Origin: JBBPZA01 sp963728925
GTDB taxonomy: Bacteria > Actinomycetota > Thermoleophilia > Solirubrobacterales > Solirubrobacteraceae
Reading direction: 5' to 3'
Length of the DNA: 64,000 nucleotides
Assembly (NCBI GenBank): GCA_963728925.1
Contig: CAVSMB010000015.1
Location: forward strand, 1 to 64,000
In this document: piece by piece, positions 1 through 10,665 of the stretch
Layout: every line of letters begins with the position of its first letter
Position numbering within the stretch: position 1 is the stretch's first letter
The notes under the pieces: generated by a model
What the model was told of the DNA's origin: nothing
Database searches by the model: none
What the model saw: only the letters and a program-made list of their open reading frames with translations
Made by a program: the position numbers and the translations under genes

Positions 1-1
1 G

Positions 2-147
<146 letters not shown>

Positions 148-151
<4 letters not shown>

Positions 152-963
152 GCATCGACCGGTTGCGCGCGCATTACGGGTTCACCCGCATGCCGTTCGG
201 GAAGGACCTCGCGCCGGGGATGCTGCACGGCCATGGCGCGCACGCCGAGGCGGTCGCCCGGATCGCCTGGTGCATCAGTGAGCAGGCGATCGGCGTGATC
301 AGCGGCGAGTGCGGCGCCGGCAAGACGGTCGCCGCCCGCGCGGCGGTCGCCGGCCTGGACGCCTCGCGGCACACAATCCTCTACCTCGGCACGCCCGGGG
401 TCGGGCTGCGTGGCATCTACGGGCTGATCGTCACGGCGTTGGGCGACACACCGAGGTTTCATCACGCCGCGCTGATCCCCCAGGCCCAGGAGCTGCTGGC
501 CGCCGAAGCCTCCGAGCGCGGCAAGCAGGTCGTGCTGATCATCGACGAGGCGCATCTGCTGGATGCCGAGAGCCTTGAGGGCGTGCGCTGCCTGAGCAAC
601 CTGGGGATGGATCAGACTGCGCCGTTCTGCCTACTGCTGCTCGGCCAGCCCACCCTGCGCCACCGGCTCAGGCGGGGGACGTTCGCCGCGCTGGATCAGC
701 GGATCGCGGTCCGCTACGCAATCACCGGCCTCGACGCCGCCGAGACGACCAGCTACATCGCGCACCACCTCGCGCTCGCCGGCCGCTCGGACACGCTGTT
801 CAGCGACGACGCGATCGCGCTCATCCACGAGGTCTCCCGCGGCCTGCCGCGCCTGGTCAACAACCTTGCCGTCGCCTCGCTGATCGCCGCGTTCGCACAG
901 AAGAAGGCGATCGTCGACGAGTCTGCCGCCCGCGTCGCGGTCGCCGAGATCTCCGCCGAATGA
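148..963 (+). CDS. ExeA/TniB-like AAA+ ATPase of a mobile element
   Basis: A 271-residue P-loop ATPase. The Walker A motif GECGAGKT is near residue 55 and Walker B VVLIIDEAH near residue 130, followed by a sensor-like segment CLLLLGQPTLR and a C-terminal lid with GLPRLVNNLA. This arrangement and length fit the ExeA/TniB/TnsC-like ATPases that accompany DDE transposases and help choose targets. It overlaps the upstream partial gene by ATGA and the downstream gene by 4 bases, so the three form one operon. The start has the purine-rich stretch AAGGG just upstream. Function in transposition is inferred from family and context. Confidence 0.75.
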
Positions 964-2222
964 CCCTCTCGCTGCTGGACCCGCCGCCCGAGGACTCGCA
1001 GCCGACCGATACCACGCTCGCGCCGCCGGCGGGCTGGCCCACGCCGCCAGCCCCGGCCGTCTACCACGAGCGCCTCGGCGAGATCGTCACAACGATCGCG
1101 CCGCACACAGAGGCTGACCCCGTCGCGATCCTCACCCAACTCTTGGTCGCCTTCGGCGCCGCCGCCGGCCGCGGCGCCTGGTTCACCGTCGAGGCGACCC
1201 GGCATCACCCCAACGAGTTCATGCTCCTCGTCGGCGACAGCAGCAAGGCCAGAAAGGGCTCCTCCTGGGATCACGTCCGCCAGCTGATCGCTCAGGTCGA
1301 CCCGCAGGTCGAGCGGCGGATCCTGACCGGCCTGTCCTCCGGCGAAGGGCTCATCTGGGCGGTCCGCGACCCGACCGCCCAAGACCCCGGCATCACCGAC
1401 CAGCGACTGTTGGTGATAGAGCCCGAGTTCGCCAGCGTCCTGAAGGCATCCTCGCGCGAGATCTCCACGCTCTCACCGACGCTGCGCTCCGCCTGGGACA
1501 GCCGACCGCTGGCGATCCTGACCCGCGCCGCCCCGGCGCGCGCCACCAGCGCGCACATCGCGCTGATCGGCCACATCACCCAAGACGAACTGCGCCGCCA
1601 CACCACCACGATCGAGCTCGCCAACGGCTACCTCAACCGCATCCTCATCATCGCCTGCCGACGCCAACGCCTACTACCCGAGGGCGGCCACCACGACCCG
1701 CTCCACGGCACCGGCCTCACCGGCCTACTCGCCGCGACCCTCAAGCACGCCCAGACCGCCGGCCAGATCCGCCTCGACCCCGACGCCCGCGAACTCTGGC
1801 ATGACGCCTACCGCCAACTCGCCCGCCCCGCCCCCGGCGTCCTCGGCCAGATCACCGCCCGCGCCGAGGCCCACACGATCCGCCTCGCGCTCCTCTACAC
1901 CCTCGCCGACGGCCAACGCCAGATCAGCCCGCAGCACCTCACAGCCGCGCTCGCGCTCCACGACTACGCCGCCCGCTCCGCCGCCTGGGCGCTCACCGGC
2001 GCGACCGGCCAGCCGCTCGCCGAACAGATCCACGCCGCACTGCTCCAACACCCGGCCGGCCTGACCCGCAGCCAGATCAGCGACACCCTCAAACACAACC
2101 AGCCCGCCGGCCACCTCGACCACGCACTCCGCGCGCTCCAGACCACCGGCCGAGCGACCGTCACCCAGATCGCCACCGGCGGGCGCCCCGCGCAGCTCTG
2201 GACCGCGACCCCGGCCCCCTGA
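960..2222 (+). CDS. DUF3987-type P-loop protein (replication or mobile-element associated)
   Basis: A 420-residue protein whose start overlaps the stop of the ATPase gene. After a Pro-rich N-terminus, residues about 35-260 resemble DUF3987 proteins: a degenerate P-loop GDSSKARKGSSW near residue 93, the segment GLSSGEGLIWAVRD near 122, an acidic LLVIEPEF near 150, and GHITQDELRR near 205. Family members are often encoded by plasmids, phages and integrated elements beside primases or relaxases and are thought to act as helicase-like replication factors. The C-terminal 70 residues look like a winged-helix (LTRSQISDTL). The combination with an ExeA/TniB-like ATPase is unusual. Confidence 0.6.
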   Translation: MTLSLLDPPPEDSQPTDTTLAPPAGWPTPPAPAVYHERLGEIVTTIAPHTEADPVAILTQLLVAFGAAAGRGAWFTVEATRHHPNEFMLLVGDSSKARKGSSWDHVRQLIAQVDPQVERRILTGLSSGEGLIWAVRDPTAQDPGITDQRLLVIEPEFASVLKASSREISTLSPTLRSAWDSRPLAILTRAAPARATSAHIALIGHITQDELRRHTTTIELANGYLNRILIIACRRQRLLPEGGHHDPLHGTGLTGLLAATLKHAQTAGQIRLDPDARELWHDAYRQLARPAPGVLGQITARAEAHTIRLALLYTLADGQRQISPQHLTAALALHDYAARSAAWALTGATGQPLAEQIHAALLQHPAGLTRSQISDTLKHNQPAGHLDHALRALQTTGRATVTQIATGGRPAQLWTATPAP

Positions 2223-2281
2223 CCGGCTTACTTCTTCTTTCGTACCCCACCCCCCGATGCCGCCGCAGAACGGCACCGCCA

Positions 2282-3562
2282 TGCCGGAACTCAGCGGCGC
2301 TCAACAGCCTCTCGCCCGGCGAGCTGGTGGTCGCGGTGGCTGAGTGCCAGCTGGTCGGCGGCGCGTTCTTTGACCACATCGAGGACGTGCGCGCTGACCG
2401 CGCCGGCGCCGCGCTGCGCGCGGTCGGCGCCACGCCGTCGGCGCCGACGGCCTTGCAGAACGCCAAGCGCTTCCGGCGCGTGCACTGCCAGCGGATCGAG
2501 CGCGCGGCTGCGCGCGCGGGTGAGCGTCTGGACCGGGCGCTGGGACGCGACGGCGGCGAGCCGCCGACGGTCGATCTGGACGCAACCCAGGTGACCGTCT
2601 ACGGCGCTTGCAAGCAGGGCGCCGCACGCAGCCGTCACGGCCACATGAGCTACGCGCCGCATGTGGCGTTCTGGGCCGAGCGCGGCCGCGCGCTGAGCAG
2701 CGAGCTGGTCGGCGGCAATCGCGAGAAGCTCACCGGCGCCGAGTGCGCGCGGATCGCCAGCCGGGCGCTTTCGCTGCTGCCGGCAGGGCACGCGCCGGCG
2801 ACGTTCCGGATCGACTCGGCCTACTACCAGGTCGAGCTGCTGCAGCGGCTGCGCGCCGAGTGCTCGCGCTTCACCGTCTCGGTGCCGCGCAACCAGGCGA
2901 TGTGGAAGAAGCTGGCCGAGATCCCCGAGAGCGCCTGGACCGACGCGCTCGATATGCCCGGCGCGCAGGTCGCCGAGACCGCCTACCGTCCCGAGGGCTG
3001 GAAGCACGAACCGCTGCGGCTGATCGTCAGGCGCGTCCCGTTCACCGCATCGGAGATCGCCAAGCGCAAGGGTTCGCGGCGGCTGAAGACGATCCACCCC
3101 GCCCAGCTTCAGCTCGCGCTCGAGGGCAAGGCCGCGTCGGTCTACGGCTACTCGTTCATCCTCAGCGACCTCCACTGGCAGCCCGCCGTCTGGATCGAGC
3201 ACTTCCACCGCCACCGCGCGCAGATCGAGGAGCGCCTGAAGGAGGCCAAGCTCGGCCAGGCGCTGCGGCACCTGCCCTCCGGCAACGAACACGCCAACCG
3301 TGTCTGGCTCGCCGCCGCGCTGCTGGCGCTCAACCTGACCGCCTTCTGCTGCGACCTCTGTCCCGCCGCGGGCGCGTCGGGCAAGGCGCCCGAGGACGCG
3401 CCGCTACGCCGGGCCGCCAAGACGCTACGACGGTTGCTGTTCAACGTGCCCGCCCGCATCGCGCGCAGTGGCCGGCGCACGATCCTGCACCTGCCACAGG
3501 GCTTCCGTCACGCCCGCGTCTTCCAGGCCACGATCGACGCGGTCTACGCGCTGCCGCCCTGA
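2282..3562 (+). pseudogene. IS1380-family transposase, 5'-truncated
   Basis: A DDE transposase of the IS1380 type. Key segments are VDLDATQVTVYGACKQGA (first Asp), SYAPHVAFWAERG, FRIDSAYYQ (second Asp) and the C-terminal acidic/helical part HRHRAQIEERLKEAK. The first ATG/GTG in frame is GTG 2327, giving 411 residues, but recognisable sequence (NSAALNSLSPGELV) already precedes it, and the roughly 60 residues normal for the family's N-terminus are missing. The frame is open back into the DUF3987 gene, so the 5' end appears cut off there rather than starting normally. No terminal inverted repeats were identified. Confidence 0.7.
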
Positions 3563-3764
3563 TCCAACAAAGCTCCCCGCCGCCGACATCGACCGTCCGC
3601 AGCACCGCCCAGCTCGGCGACCTCGAGAACGAGCGCGATCGGCGCCCCCGCCCCGGCTCACACCACCCCGAGCAAACCAACACCTCCTCGACCACGCGCC
3701 CGCCATCATCCGACAATCAAACCAGCCGCCAACACGACCCCCGCAGCGTTACTCACTGATCTAA
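3563..3764. other. Non-coding stretch between IS1380 remnant and the CHAT gene
   Basis: AC-rich sequence without a credible gene. It presumably holds the 3' end of the IS1380-type element. The large gene that follows begins mid-domain straight after an in-frame TAA at 3762, so the left boundary of the insertion lies close to 3765. Confidence 0.5.
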
Positions 3765-4871
3765 GTCAGAGTCCTCGTCGCGGCCGCCGGGGCGCTCGGC
3801 GAGCTGCCGGGCGCCGCATCGTCGCAGCAGCTCGAGCGCCTGGCGCGACGCGATGACCCCGAGGTACGGCGCGCGGTGGCTACTGCTCTCTACAGGCGCG
3901 ACGACGCGAGTGCGTTCGGCGCGCTCCTCGAGCTGGCGCGCGACCCGGATCCCGACACGCGCGGCTGGGCCGCCTGGGCGCTCGCCGATGGATTCCCGCC
4001 TAGCGAGCGGCGCGACGAGGCCCTGCGCGCGTTTCTGCACTCCGCGCCGGAGTCGCAGCTCGCGACACATGTGCGCGGCGCGCTCGGGCCCGCTACGGCC
4101 GAGCCGCCCGGGGCCGTCGCGCCCCCACCGAGGAAGCGGCGCCGCGCGCGGCCGGCGTCCGAGCTCGTCGTGCTCGTCGTGTCGGCAAACCCGGCAGGCA
4201 CCACGCCGCTTGCGCTCGCCGAGGAGGTGCGCGAGATCACCGCGGGCGTGCGCTCGACACCGGGACGCGACGCCGTCGAGCTACGGAGCGCCTGGGCGAT
4301 GCGACCGGGTGACCTGCTCCGCGAGCTGAACGAGCACCGTCCTGCCGTCCTTCACTTCAGCGGCCATGGCACCGCCGACGGGCGGCTTGTGTTCGTAGAC
4401 GCCGCAGGATCGGCCCAGCTGGTGACTGGCGAGGCGATCGCCGCCGCGATCGCGTCCGCCGGCGAGAGCGTCCGCGTCGTGGTCTTGAACGCGTGCTTCT
4501 CCGCTGAGCTCGCGCGCACGCTGACGCGGCACGTCGACGTAGCAGTCGGAATGGACCGCCCGGTCGGCGACGACGCCGCGCGCGTCTTCGCGCAGGCGTG
4601 GTACTTGGCGCTCGGCTACGGCTCTTCCGTCGGGCGTGCCTTCGACCAGGCGCGTGCCGCCCTCATGCTCGCCGGAATCCCCGAAGAACGCACGCCGCAG
4701 CTCGCCGCGCGCGACGGGGTCGACCCCTACGAGCTCGTCCTGGTCGACCCGGCGGCGGTGCGGCCCATCGACCCGCAGGCCGAGCGGCGCGCGCTGGCGA
4801 AGGTGACGGCCGAGCACCTGGCGCACCTGGAGCGCCACTCGCGGCGCCAATCGGCGAGGGACTCGAGCTGA
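3765..4871 (+). pseudogene. HEAT-repeat plus CHAT protease module, 5'-truncated
   Basis: The frame opens at 3765 without a start codon and already encodes HEAT-like helices (LERLARRDDPEVRRAVATAL, then LARDPDPDTRGWAAWALAD). The first in-frame start is GTG 3876, inside a HEAT repeat. A basic linker (PPPRKRRRARPA) leads to a CHAT domain beginning ELVVLVVSANP. The catalytic dyad is visible: HFSGHG with its second His codon at 4365-4367, and LNACFSA with the Cys codon at 4494-4496. CHAT domains are caspase-like proteases used in conflict and programmed-death systems. The frame ends at TGA 4869, just where the NTPase begins in another frame, so the two were probably one polypeptide. The 5' end was lost next to the IS1380 remnant. 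Confidence 0.75.
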
Positions 4872-7055
4872 GGCGCGGGACCGCTCCGGCGATCGCGCGG
4901 CGCGCGCAGGCGGCGTCGCTGCTCATCCTTGGTGCGCCGGGCTCGGGCAAGACCGGCGCGCTCTTCGCGTTCGCCCGAGACGCGCAGGCGGCGGGTCACG
5001 ACGTCGTCGTGCTCGCTGCCGATCTGCTCGAAGCCTCCGGGCGGCGGAGCCTCTCGGAGGAGCTGGGACTTGAGCTCGACCTGGTGGACGTCCTTGCCGC
5101 TTGGCCCGGCGACGAGCCCGCCTACCTCCTCGTCGACGCGCTCGATGCGACACGTGGGCGCGAGTCGGCGAGCGTGCTGCTCGACCTGATCGAGCGCATC
5201 GCCGTCCGCGCCGGCCGCTGGCGCGTCGTCGCCTCGGTGCGCTCGTTCGACTTGCGCCACAACCCGACCCTGCAGGCGGCGTTCCCAGTGCGCGGTGGCG
5301 ATACCGACGCGGAGCTGCTCGAGCCAGAGTTCCTCCACGTGCGCCACGTCTCCGTCGGCGCGCTTTCGGACGAAGAGCTCACGGGACTGGCGGACCAGGC
5401 GCCGGCGGTGGCGCAGTTCCTCGCCGCCGCGCCGGCAGCCGTCCGCGAGCTCGCACGTGTCCCCTTCAACTTGCGCCTGCTCGTCATCCTCCTGGAGCGC
5501 GGGCAGGTCGACCGCGCGCAGCTCGGTTCGCTCCGTACCCAGCTCGAACTGCTCGACCTTTACTGGGAGTCGCGCGTACGTGGCCAGGCCGCTGGCGGCG
5601 ACGCGCGCGAGCTCTTCGCGCAGCGCCTATGCGAGGAGGCAGTGGCCGCGATGCGTTTGCAGGTCCCGCGCCCGCGGCTCCGCGCTCATGCCGCGCAGGG
5701 CACGGCGCTCGACGAGTTGCTAGGCGAGGGCGTGCTGGTCGAGGTGCCGGCGACCGGCCCGCGTGGGCGCGAAAGCCTCGGGTTCTCGCACCACGTCCTC
5801 TTCGACTATGCGGTGCACCGCTTGCTGCTAAGCGGCACACCGGACGAGATCGTCGCGTGTCTCGTGGCGAGCGACGAGCTCGTACTGCTCGCACGACCGA
5901 GCCTCGTGCTGACGCTTGCCGCCGAGTGGGCCGCCGAGCCGGGGCGAACCGCGTTCTGGACCCTCGCGCTGCGGCTCGCAGAGCCGGAGGTGCCGGGCAC
6001 GGCACGCATCGTGGCGCCGGCCGTCGCGGTCGAGGAAGCGCGCGCTCCGGGGGACTTTCTCCCGCTGCTCGAGGCGCTCGATCAGGGCGACGCGCGCGCA
6101 TCCTTCCTGCTCGCGCACGCGGTGGGTGCGCGCACGGCGGTCGGCGTGCCGTCGCGCCCGCTCATGGGCCGCGAGGACCTACCGCTCTGGAGCGAACTCG
6201 CCAGCGCGCTCGGCACCCGCATCCGCGAGGAAGTCGCCTACCCGCTGCGGCTGCTGGTGTGGGGCCTGTGGGCGGAGTACGACAGGCTGGGAGCCGATCA
6301 GCGCGCCGCGCTCGGCGTGGCGGCACGAGCGCTGCTCCACTGGGCGTGGTCGCAGTCGCAGCCGCCGTCGACGGACGTTGGCGTGGCACTCGAGGCAGTC
6401 GCACGTAGCTGCGCCACCGATCCCCAGGCGACGCGGGCGCTGCTGCTCCGAGTCGCCGAGCGCGAGCGGATCCCGAACTTCGGCTCGTACGAGTTCCGCC
6501 GGCTGGCGGACGAACTCGGCACGCTCGCGGCGTGCGTGCCGGACGTCGTCGAGCGCCTTTACGAGGCGGCCTACTCCTACGAGGAGGACTCACAGGAGCA
6601 GGTACCCTTCGGCTCCAGCCAGATCCTTCGCATGACGAGTACCAAGGACCAGGACTGGCGGATGGCACGCTACGCGGTCGCGCAGGAGTACCCGCGCGTG
6701 CTGGAGGCCGACGTGCGCACAGGCGTCCGGGTGCTCGCCTACGCCTGCGCGCACGAGACGGCCGAGAAGGCCTACGGCCGCCCCGACCGCGACTTCGCGA
6801 TCGACCTTGGCGGCGCTCGCGCCACGGTGCGCCACGACCGCAGCGAGTGGTGGGATTCGCGCTCGCACCGCCGCGACGTATCCGCAATGCTCGACGCGTT
6901 CGAGAAGCGGTTCGCACAAGCGGCGGCGACAGGTGAGCGGCAGACGGCCGCGACGGTCTTCGAGGTGCTCGCCGAGCGGCCGCAGCCCGCGGCGATCTGG
7001 CGCCGCGTGGTGCGCGCGGCGGCGCGCGAGCCGACTGCGCTCGCGCACGACCTAG
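4847..7055 (+). pseudogene. P-loop (STAND/AAA-type) NTPase with helical repeats, middle part of the CHAT protein
   Basis: Open frame with Walker A GAPGSGKT at 4930-4953, Walker B-like AYLLVDALD near 5119-5145 and a sensor-like VASVRSFDLRHNP near 5229. A winged-helix-like region follows (LGFSHHVLFDYAVHRLLL) and then several hundred helical residues. No ATG or GTG start fits: the only in-frame GTG, 4598, lies inside the CHAT coding sequence. It therefore seems joined to the CHAT frame through a one-base shift near 4830-4860. The frame would stop at TGA 7079 inside the inserted IS1634-like element. The genuine host sequence ends at the CCTAG target copy (7051-7055) and continues in frame at 10007. 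Family knowledge: CHAT plus NTPase plus HEAT/TPR is typical of predicted immunity proteins. Confidence 0.75.
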
Positions 7056-7308
7056 CCGCATTTTCCGCGGCTGATCGTTGATGGGCGTTGTGTTGTTGGC
7101 GGTCGTGCGCGTCGTTTGCGGCTTGTTTGCTGGGCGTGCGCGGGCGATGCTTGGTGGAGTGAGCGTCGCTGGGGGCTGATGTGTAGGGCCAACAGCGGTG
7201 GATGTGCACCACGGTTCGGTGGGGCCCTGAGCTCGCCGTTGACCGCTTGGACGCTGGGACCGTGCGGTCTGCCGTTCCGTCCGACAGGTCGCATAGTGTA
7301 GGGCCAAC

Positions 7309-7908
7309 ATGTACATCAAGCGGCACGCCGTGGTCCGGGGGCAGAAACGCCACGTCTACCTGCGCCTGGTGCAGGCCTATCGCGATCAGCACGGGCGTGT
7401 GCGCCACAGGGTGCTCCGCACGCTGGGGCGCGAGGACGAGCTGAAGGCGTCGGGCCAACTGGAGCAGTTGATGGGCTCGTTCGCGCGGCTCGATCCGCCG
7501 CTCGTGGGGATCCGCCGCGAGGTCGGCCCGATGCTGCTGGCCGCGCACTTTTTGGGCGAGCTGGACCTGGTCGGCACGATCGACCGGGCGTTGGCCCAGC
7601 GTGGGCGCCAGCAGCTGAGTGCCGGGGAGGTCGCCGCGGCGCTGATCGCCAGCCGGCTGTGCTCGCCCTCGCCGCTGTACGACATTGCCGGCTGGGCGTC
7701 GGGGACCGCGCTGCAGGAGCTCATCGGGATCCCGCCGGCGCTCCTCAACGACGATCGGTTGGGCCGCGGGCTGGAGACGCTGGCCGTCTACGCCGAGACG
7801 TTGCGCGGCGCGCTGGCTGCCCGAGCGATCGAGCGCTTCGGCATCGACGCCGGCCGCCTGCACGTTGACCTGACGACGCTGCGCGTCGCCGGCGCGTATG
7901 AGGACTCA
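7309..7908 (+). pseudogene. IS1634-family transposase, N-terminal part (split by IS5)
   Basis: Starts MYIKRHAVVRGQKRHVYLRL and continues VEAY-like VQAYRDQHGRVRHRVLRTLGR, the N-terminal signature of IS1634 transposases, through the LTTLRVAGAYEDS segment that holds the first catalytic Asp (VDLTTLRV). The gene is cut at the TCA target 7906-7908 and resumes at 8822. Reading past the junction into the IS5 element gives a spurious 25-residue tail ending at 7986. Confidence 0.8.
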
Positions 7909-8818
7909 GAAGGTGTTTCGGAATTTATTCTCTCCTCTTGTTGGTGGCCCAGGGCCTGGGTCCGGGTGGTGGCGAGAGGCGGTTGAGCATGAGCCCGACC
8001 ATGGCCCACTTGACGAACGCTTCGTGGGTCTCGGGTAGGCGTTCGTAGTCGCGCACCAGCCGTCGCCAGCGCAGAAGCCAGGAGAAGGTGCGCTCGACCA
8101 CCCAGCGGCGGGGCAGCACCGCGAAGCCGATCTGCTCGGCGGGCTTCTTGACGACCTCGACGACGACCTGGAAGGCGCGCTTGGCGAGCGCGATCAGCTG
8201 TCCCTGGTAGCCGCCGTCGGCGAAGATGTGGCGCACGCCGGGGAGCGCGCCCTTGAGCAGTTTGAGGATCCCGCGGCCGCCGTCGCGATCCTGGATCGAG
8301 GCGGCGGTGACCATCACGACCAGCAGCAGCCGAGCGTGTCGGTGATGATGTGGCGCTTGCGGCCGTTGATCTTCTTGCCCGCGTCGTACCCGCGCGTTCC
8401 CTTGAAGACGGTGTCTGAGCCCTTGACCGACTGGGAGTCGACGATCCCCGCCGAGGGCTCTGGGTTGCGCCCCTCGCGCTTGGCCCGTACCCGCTCGCGC
8501 AGCGCGTCGTGCACCCGGTCGAGCGTGCCGTCCTCCCCCCAGGCGCGGAAGTAGCGGTACACCGTCTGCCACGGCGGAAAGTCCTTGGGCAGCATCCGCC
8601 ACGCGCAGCCCGTGCGCGTCAGGTACAGGATCGCGTTGACGATCTCCCGCTTGCTGTGCTCTGGTGGCCGGCCCGCCGGCCCCGCCGGCGGCTCGGGCAG
8701 CAACGGCTCGATCAGTTCCCACTGCCGATCGGTCAGGTCGCTGGGGTAGCGGCGCTCGGGCGGCACGCACCCACGGTTCTACATAACGCCCGCAAACCCT
8801 CTATTTCGAAACACCTTC
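7909..8818 (-). mobile_element. IS5-family insertion sequence inside the IS1634 transposase gene
   Basis: A 910-bp element. The left end GAAGGTGTTTCGGAAT and the right end (complement) GAAGGTGTTTCGAAAT are inverted repeats, flanked by a 3-bp duplication TCA (7906-7908, 8819-8821). A TNA target triplet is what IS1031-group IS5 elements use. It carries one two-frame transposase gene. Confidence 0.85.
7925..8766 (-). CDS. IS5-family transposase encoded in two overlapping frames
   Basis: The first frame (8766 to 8314) gives MPPERRYPSDLTDRQWELIEPLLP and a DDE domain with IVDSQSVKG (first Asp) and GRKRHIITDTLG, then stops as CCWS. The second frame (to 7925) continues LLLVVMVTAASIQDRDGG, then FADGGYQG (second Asp) and RRWVVERTFSWLLRWRRLVRDYE (catalytic Glu). 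A minus-one shift at about 8325-8335, in the run read CTCGGCTGCTGCTGG, joins them. Two-ORF IS5 transposases made by frameshifting are known, so the element could be active. The joined product would be about 280 residues, a normal length. Confidence 0.8.
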
Positions 8819-8821
8819 TCA

Positions 8822-10006
8822 GCGCTGGTGGCCAAGGGCTGGGGGCCCGACCACAGGGTCGCGCGCCAGGTCCGGGCGCTGCAGGCCACCAGTGCCTGCG
8901 GCGTCTCTGTGTACGTGCGCCCCGATCCCGGCAACGCCGCCGAGGTCACGCTGATCGGGGCGTCCTTGGAACGCCTCAAGGAACTGGCATCCCCGGGGCT
9001 GGTGATCTGCGACGCCGCCTGCGGCTACCCCAAGACGCTCTGCGAGATCGCGCGCTCGGGCCTGTCGTTCATCGTCCCGCTACGCGCCAGCACCGGGTTC
9101 CGCGAGCGCTACCTGACCGACGTCGGCGACGGCGCGCTGCGCGCGCTCGGCTACGTCGCCGAGCGCCAGCGTGACCTGCCGGCGGCGCTGCGCACGCACT
9201 ACCGCGGGGTCCTGCGCGACTGGCAGATCACCGACCCCGAGACCAACCAGCCCGTCGAGCTGCGCGTCGCCTACATCCACTCCTCCGAAGAGGCCCGAGA
9301 GGTCACCGAAGCGCGCGAGCGCGCGCTGTGCAAGGCCGAGGACGCGCTGGCGCGCGTGCAGCGCGGCCTCGGCGGGCGCTACTACAAGACGCGTCGCCAG
9401 GTTGACGCCAAGATCGCACAGATCCTCACCGGCCACCTCAAAGGGCTGATCGCGGTCAAGACCGCGACTCGCGCCGGGCGACCCACCCTGACCTTCAAGC
9501 GCGACCACGACGCGATCGCCGCCGCTGCGCGCACCGACGGCGTCTACGCGCTGGCGACCAACCTGACCGGACGCCTGAGCGCCGACCGCGTGCTGGAGCT
9601 CTACAAGGGCCAACAGATCGTCGAGCGCCGCCACCGCGACTACAAGCAGACGCTCAAGGTCCGCCCGATCTTCCTGCACAACGACGACCGCATCTACGCG
9701 CTGACCAGCATCGTCGGGCTCGCGCTGCTGATCTTCGGCCTGATCGAGTCCCAACTACGCCAAGCGCTCCCCAACGACCACGACGGCCAGCTCCCCGGCC
9801 TACTGCCCGAAGACCGCGCCGCCAAGCCAACCGGCCGCAACATCCTCGCCGCCTTCCAGGGCCTGGGCATCACCTACACCCCCAACGGCATCCGCCTCGA
9901 CCGCCTCACCCACACCCAACGCCAAATCCTCGAACTGCTCGACATCCAGCCACCCTGGCCCGAGCAGGAAGACCATGCCCTCCGCAAGTGCGGAAAACGG
10001 GCCTAG
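8822..10006 (+). pseudogene. IS1634-family transposase, C-terminal part
   Basis: Resumes directly after the IS5 target duplication. Motifs: GLVICDAACGYPKTLCEIARSGLSF (second catalytic Asp region), a long helical insert RGLGGRYYKTRRQV, DGVYALATNL, and the catalytic Glu region YKGQQIVERRHRDYKQTLKVRPIFLHNDDRI. All are typical of the family's C-terminal half. The last codons (KCGKRA and TAG) run through the right terminal repeat, and the TAG falls within the 5-bp target duplication. Excising the IS5 plus one TCA would rebuild a transposase of about 595 residues. Confidence 0.8.
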
Positions 10007-10665
10007 CTGGGCCGCTCGCGAGCCCGGGCTTCCTCGCCGCATCCGAGCTACTCGAGCCGGTCGGCGCGCTTTTGCCAGTTGCGTTCGCGAACCTGTCGGC
10101 AGACGAGCGAACGCGAACTGAGCGCGCGATCCTCGCGCTGCCGGACAGCTATCCCCAGGCGCGCCGCGAAGCCGGCGAGCTGCGCCGCGACCAGCTGCTC
10201 GGTGCTCTCCCGGCGCAGTCGCTTCAAAGCGAGGAGGCACGCGCCCGCGCGGCCGAGCTCACCGCGACGGGCACGGCGCCACCGCCGGCGGAGCCCTTCG
10301 ACTTCGAAGCGACCCGGAGCAAGATCGGCGAGGAAGAGAGCTACCGCGAGCGCGGGATCGATCCCGCGTCGCCCGCAAACGAGCGACTCCTCGCGCTGAC
10401 TGCGCCGGTCTCGGAGTTCGCGCGCGCACACTCCAACGCAGCACCCGATCCGGAGGCGGTCGCGGCGGCGGTTCCCCAGATCGAAGCCCTACGGGCGGCA
10501 CTGGCGGAGCCATCGGGCGACGCGGCGCCGCCGCTACTCGACGAAGCTGAGGCGTGGCTATGCGAGGCGGCGGCGGCGCTCGCCTGGCAGACGCCGCTGC
10601 CGGTCGGCGAGCGCTCAGTCGAGCTCGCGGGCGAGCTCGCACTGGAGGGCGCGCGCGCTGTACTA
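10007..10665 (+). pseudogene. CHAT/NTPase protein, tail part A (after the IS1634 insertion)
   Basis: Host sequence resumes in the same frame as the NTPase fragment: LAGPLASPGFLAASELLEPVGALLPVAFANL. It is rich in Ala, Leu and Glu, with long predicted helices (ERAILALPDSYPQARREAGELR; VAAAVPQIEALRAALAEP) and no recognised catalytic motif. Around 10655-10670 sensible sequence moves to another frame, so a one-base indel separates this part from the next. The ORF that begins at 9988 starts inside the IS end and is an artefact of the junction. Confidence 0.65.

Larger units (their letters stand above)
7056..10001 (+). mobile_element. IS1634-like insertion sequence containing a nested IS5-family element
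   Basis: The left end CCGCATTTTCCGC and the right end, read on the opposite strand, CCCGTTTTCCGCAC, form an imperfect inverted repeat. A 5-bp direct repeat CCTAG flanks the element (7051-7055 and 10002-10006). Without the nested element the length is about 2.0 kb, which suits the family. Removing 7056-10006 joins CTA-G to CT-GGG and keeps the host frame (LAGPLASPGF). A 13-base direct repeat TGTAGGGCCAACA occurs at 7182 and 7297 in the 230-base leader before the transposase gene. Confidence 0.8.

Noticed and set aside
4598..4846. GTG 4598 as start of the NTPase gene
   Set aside because: The first 80 codons are an Arg/Pro-rich shadow of the CHAT coding frame.
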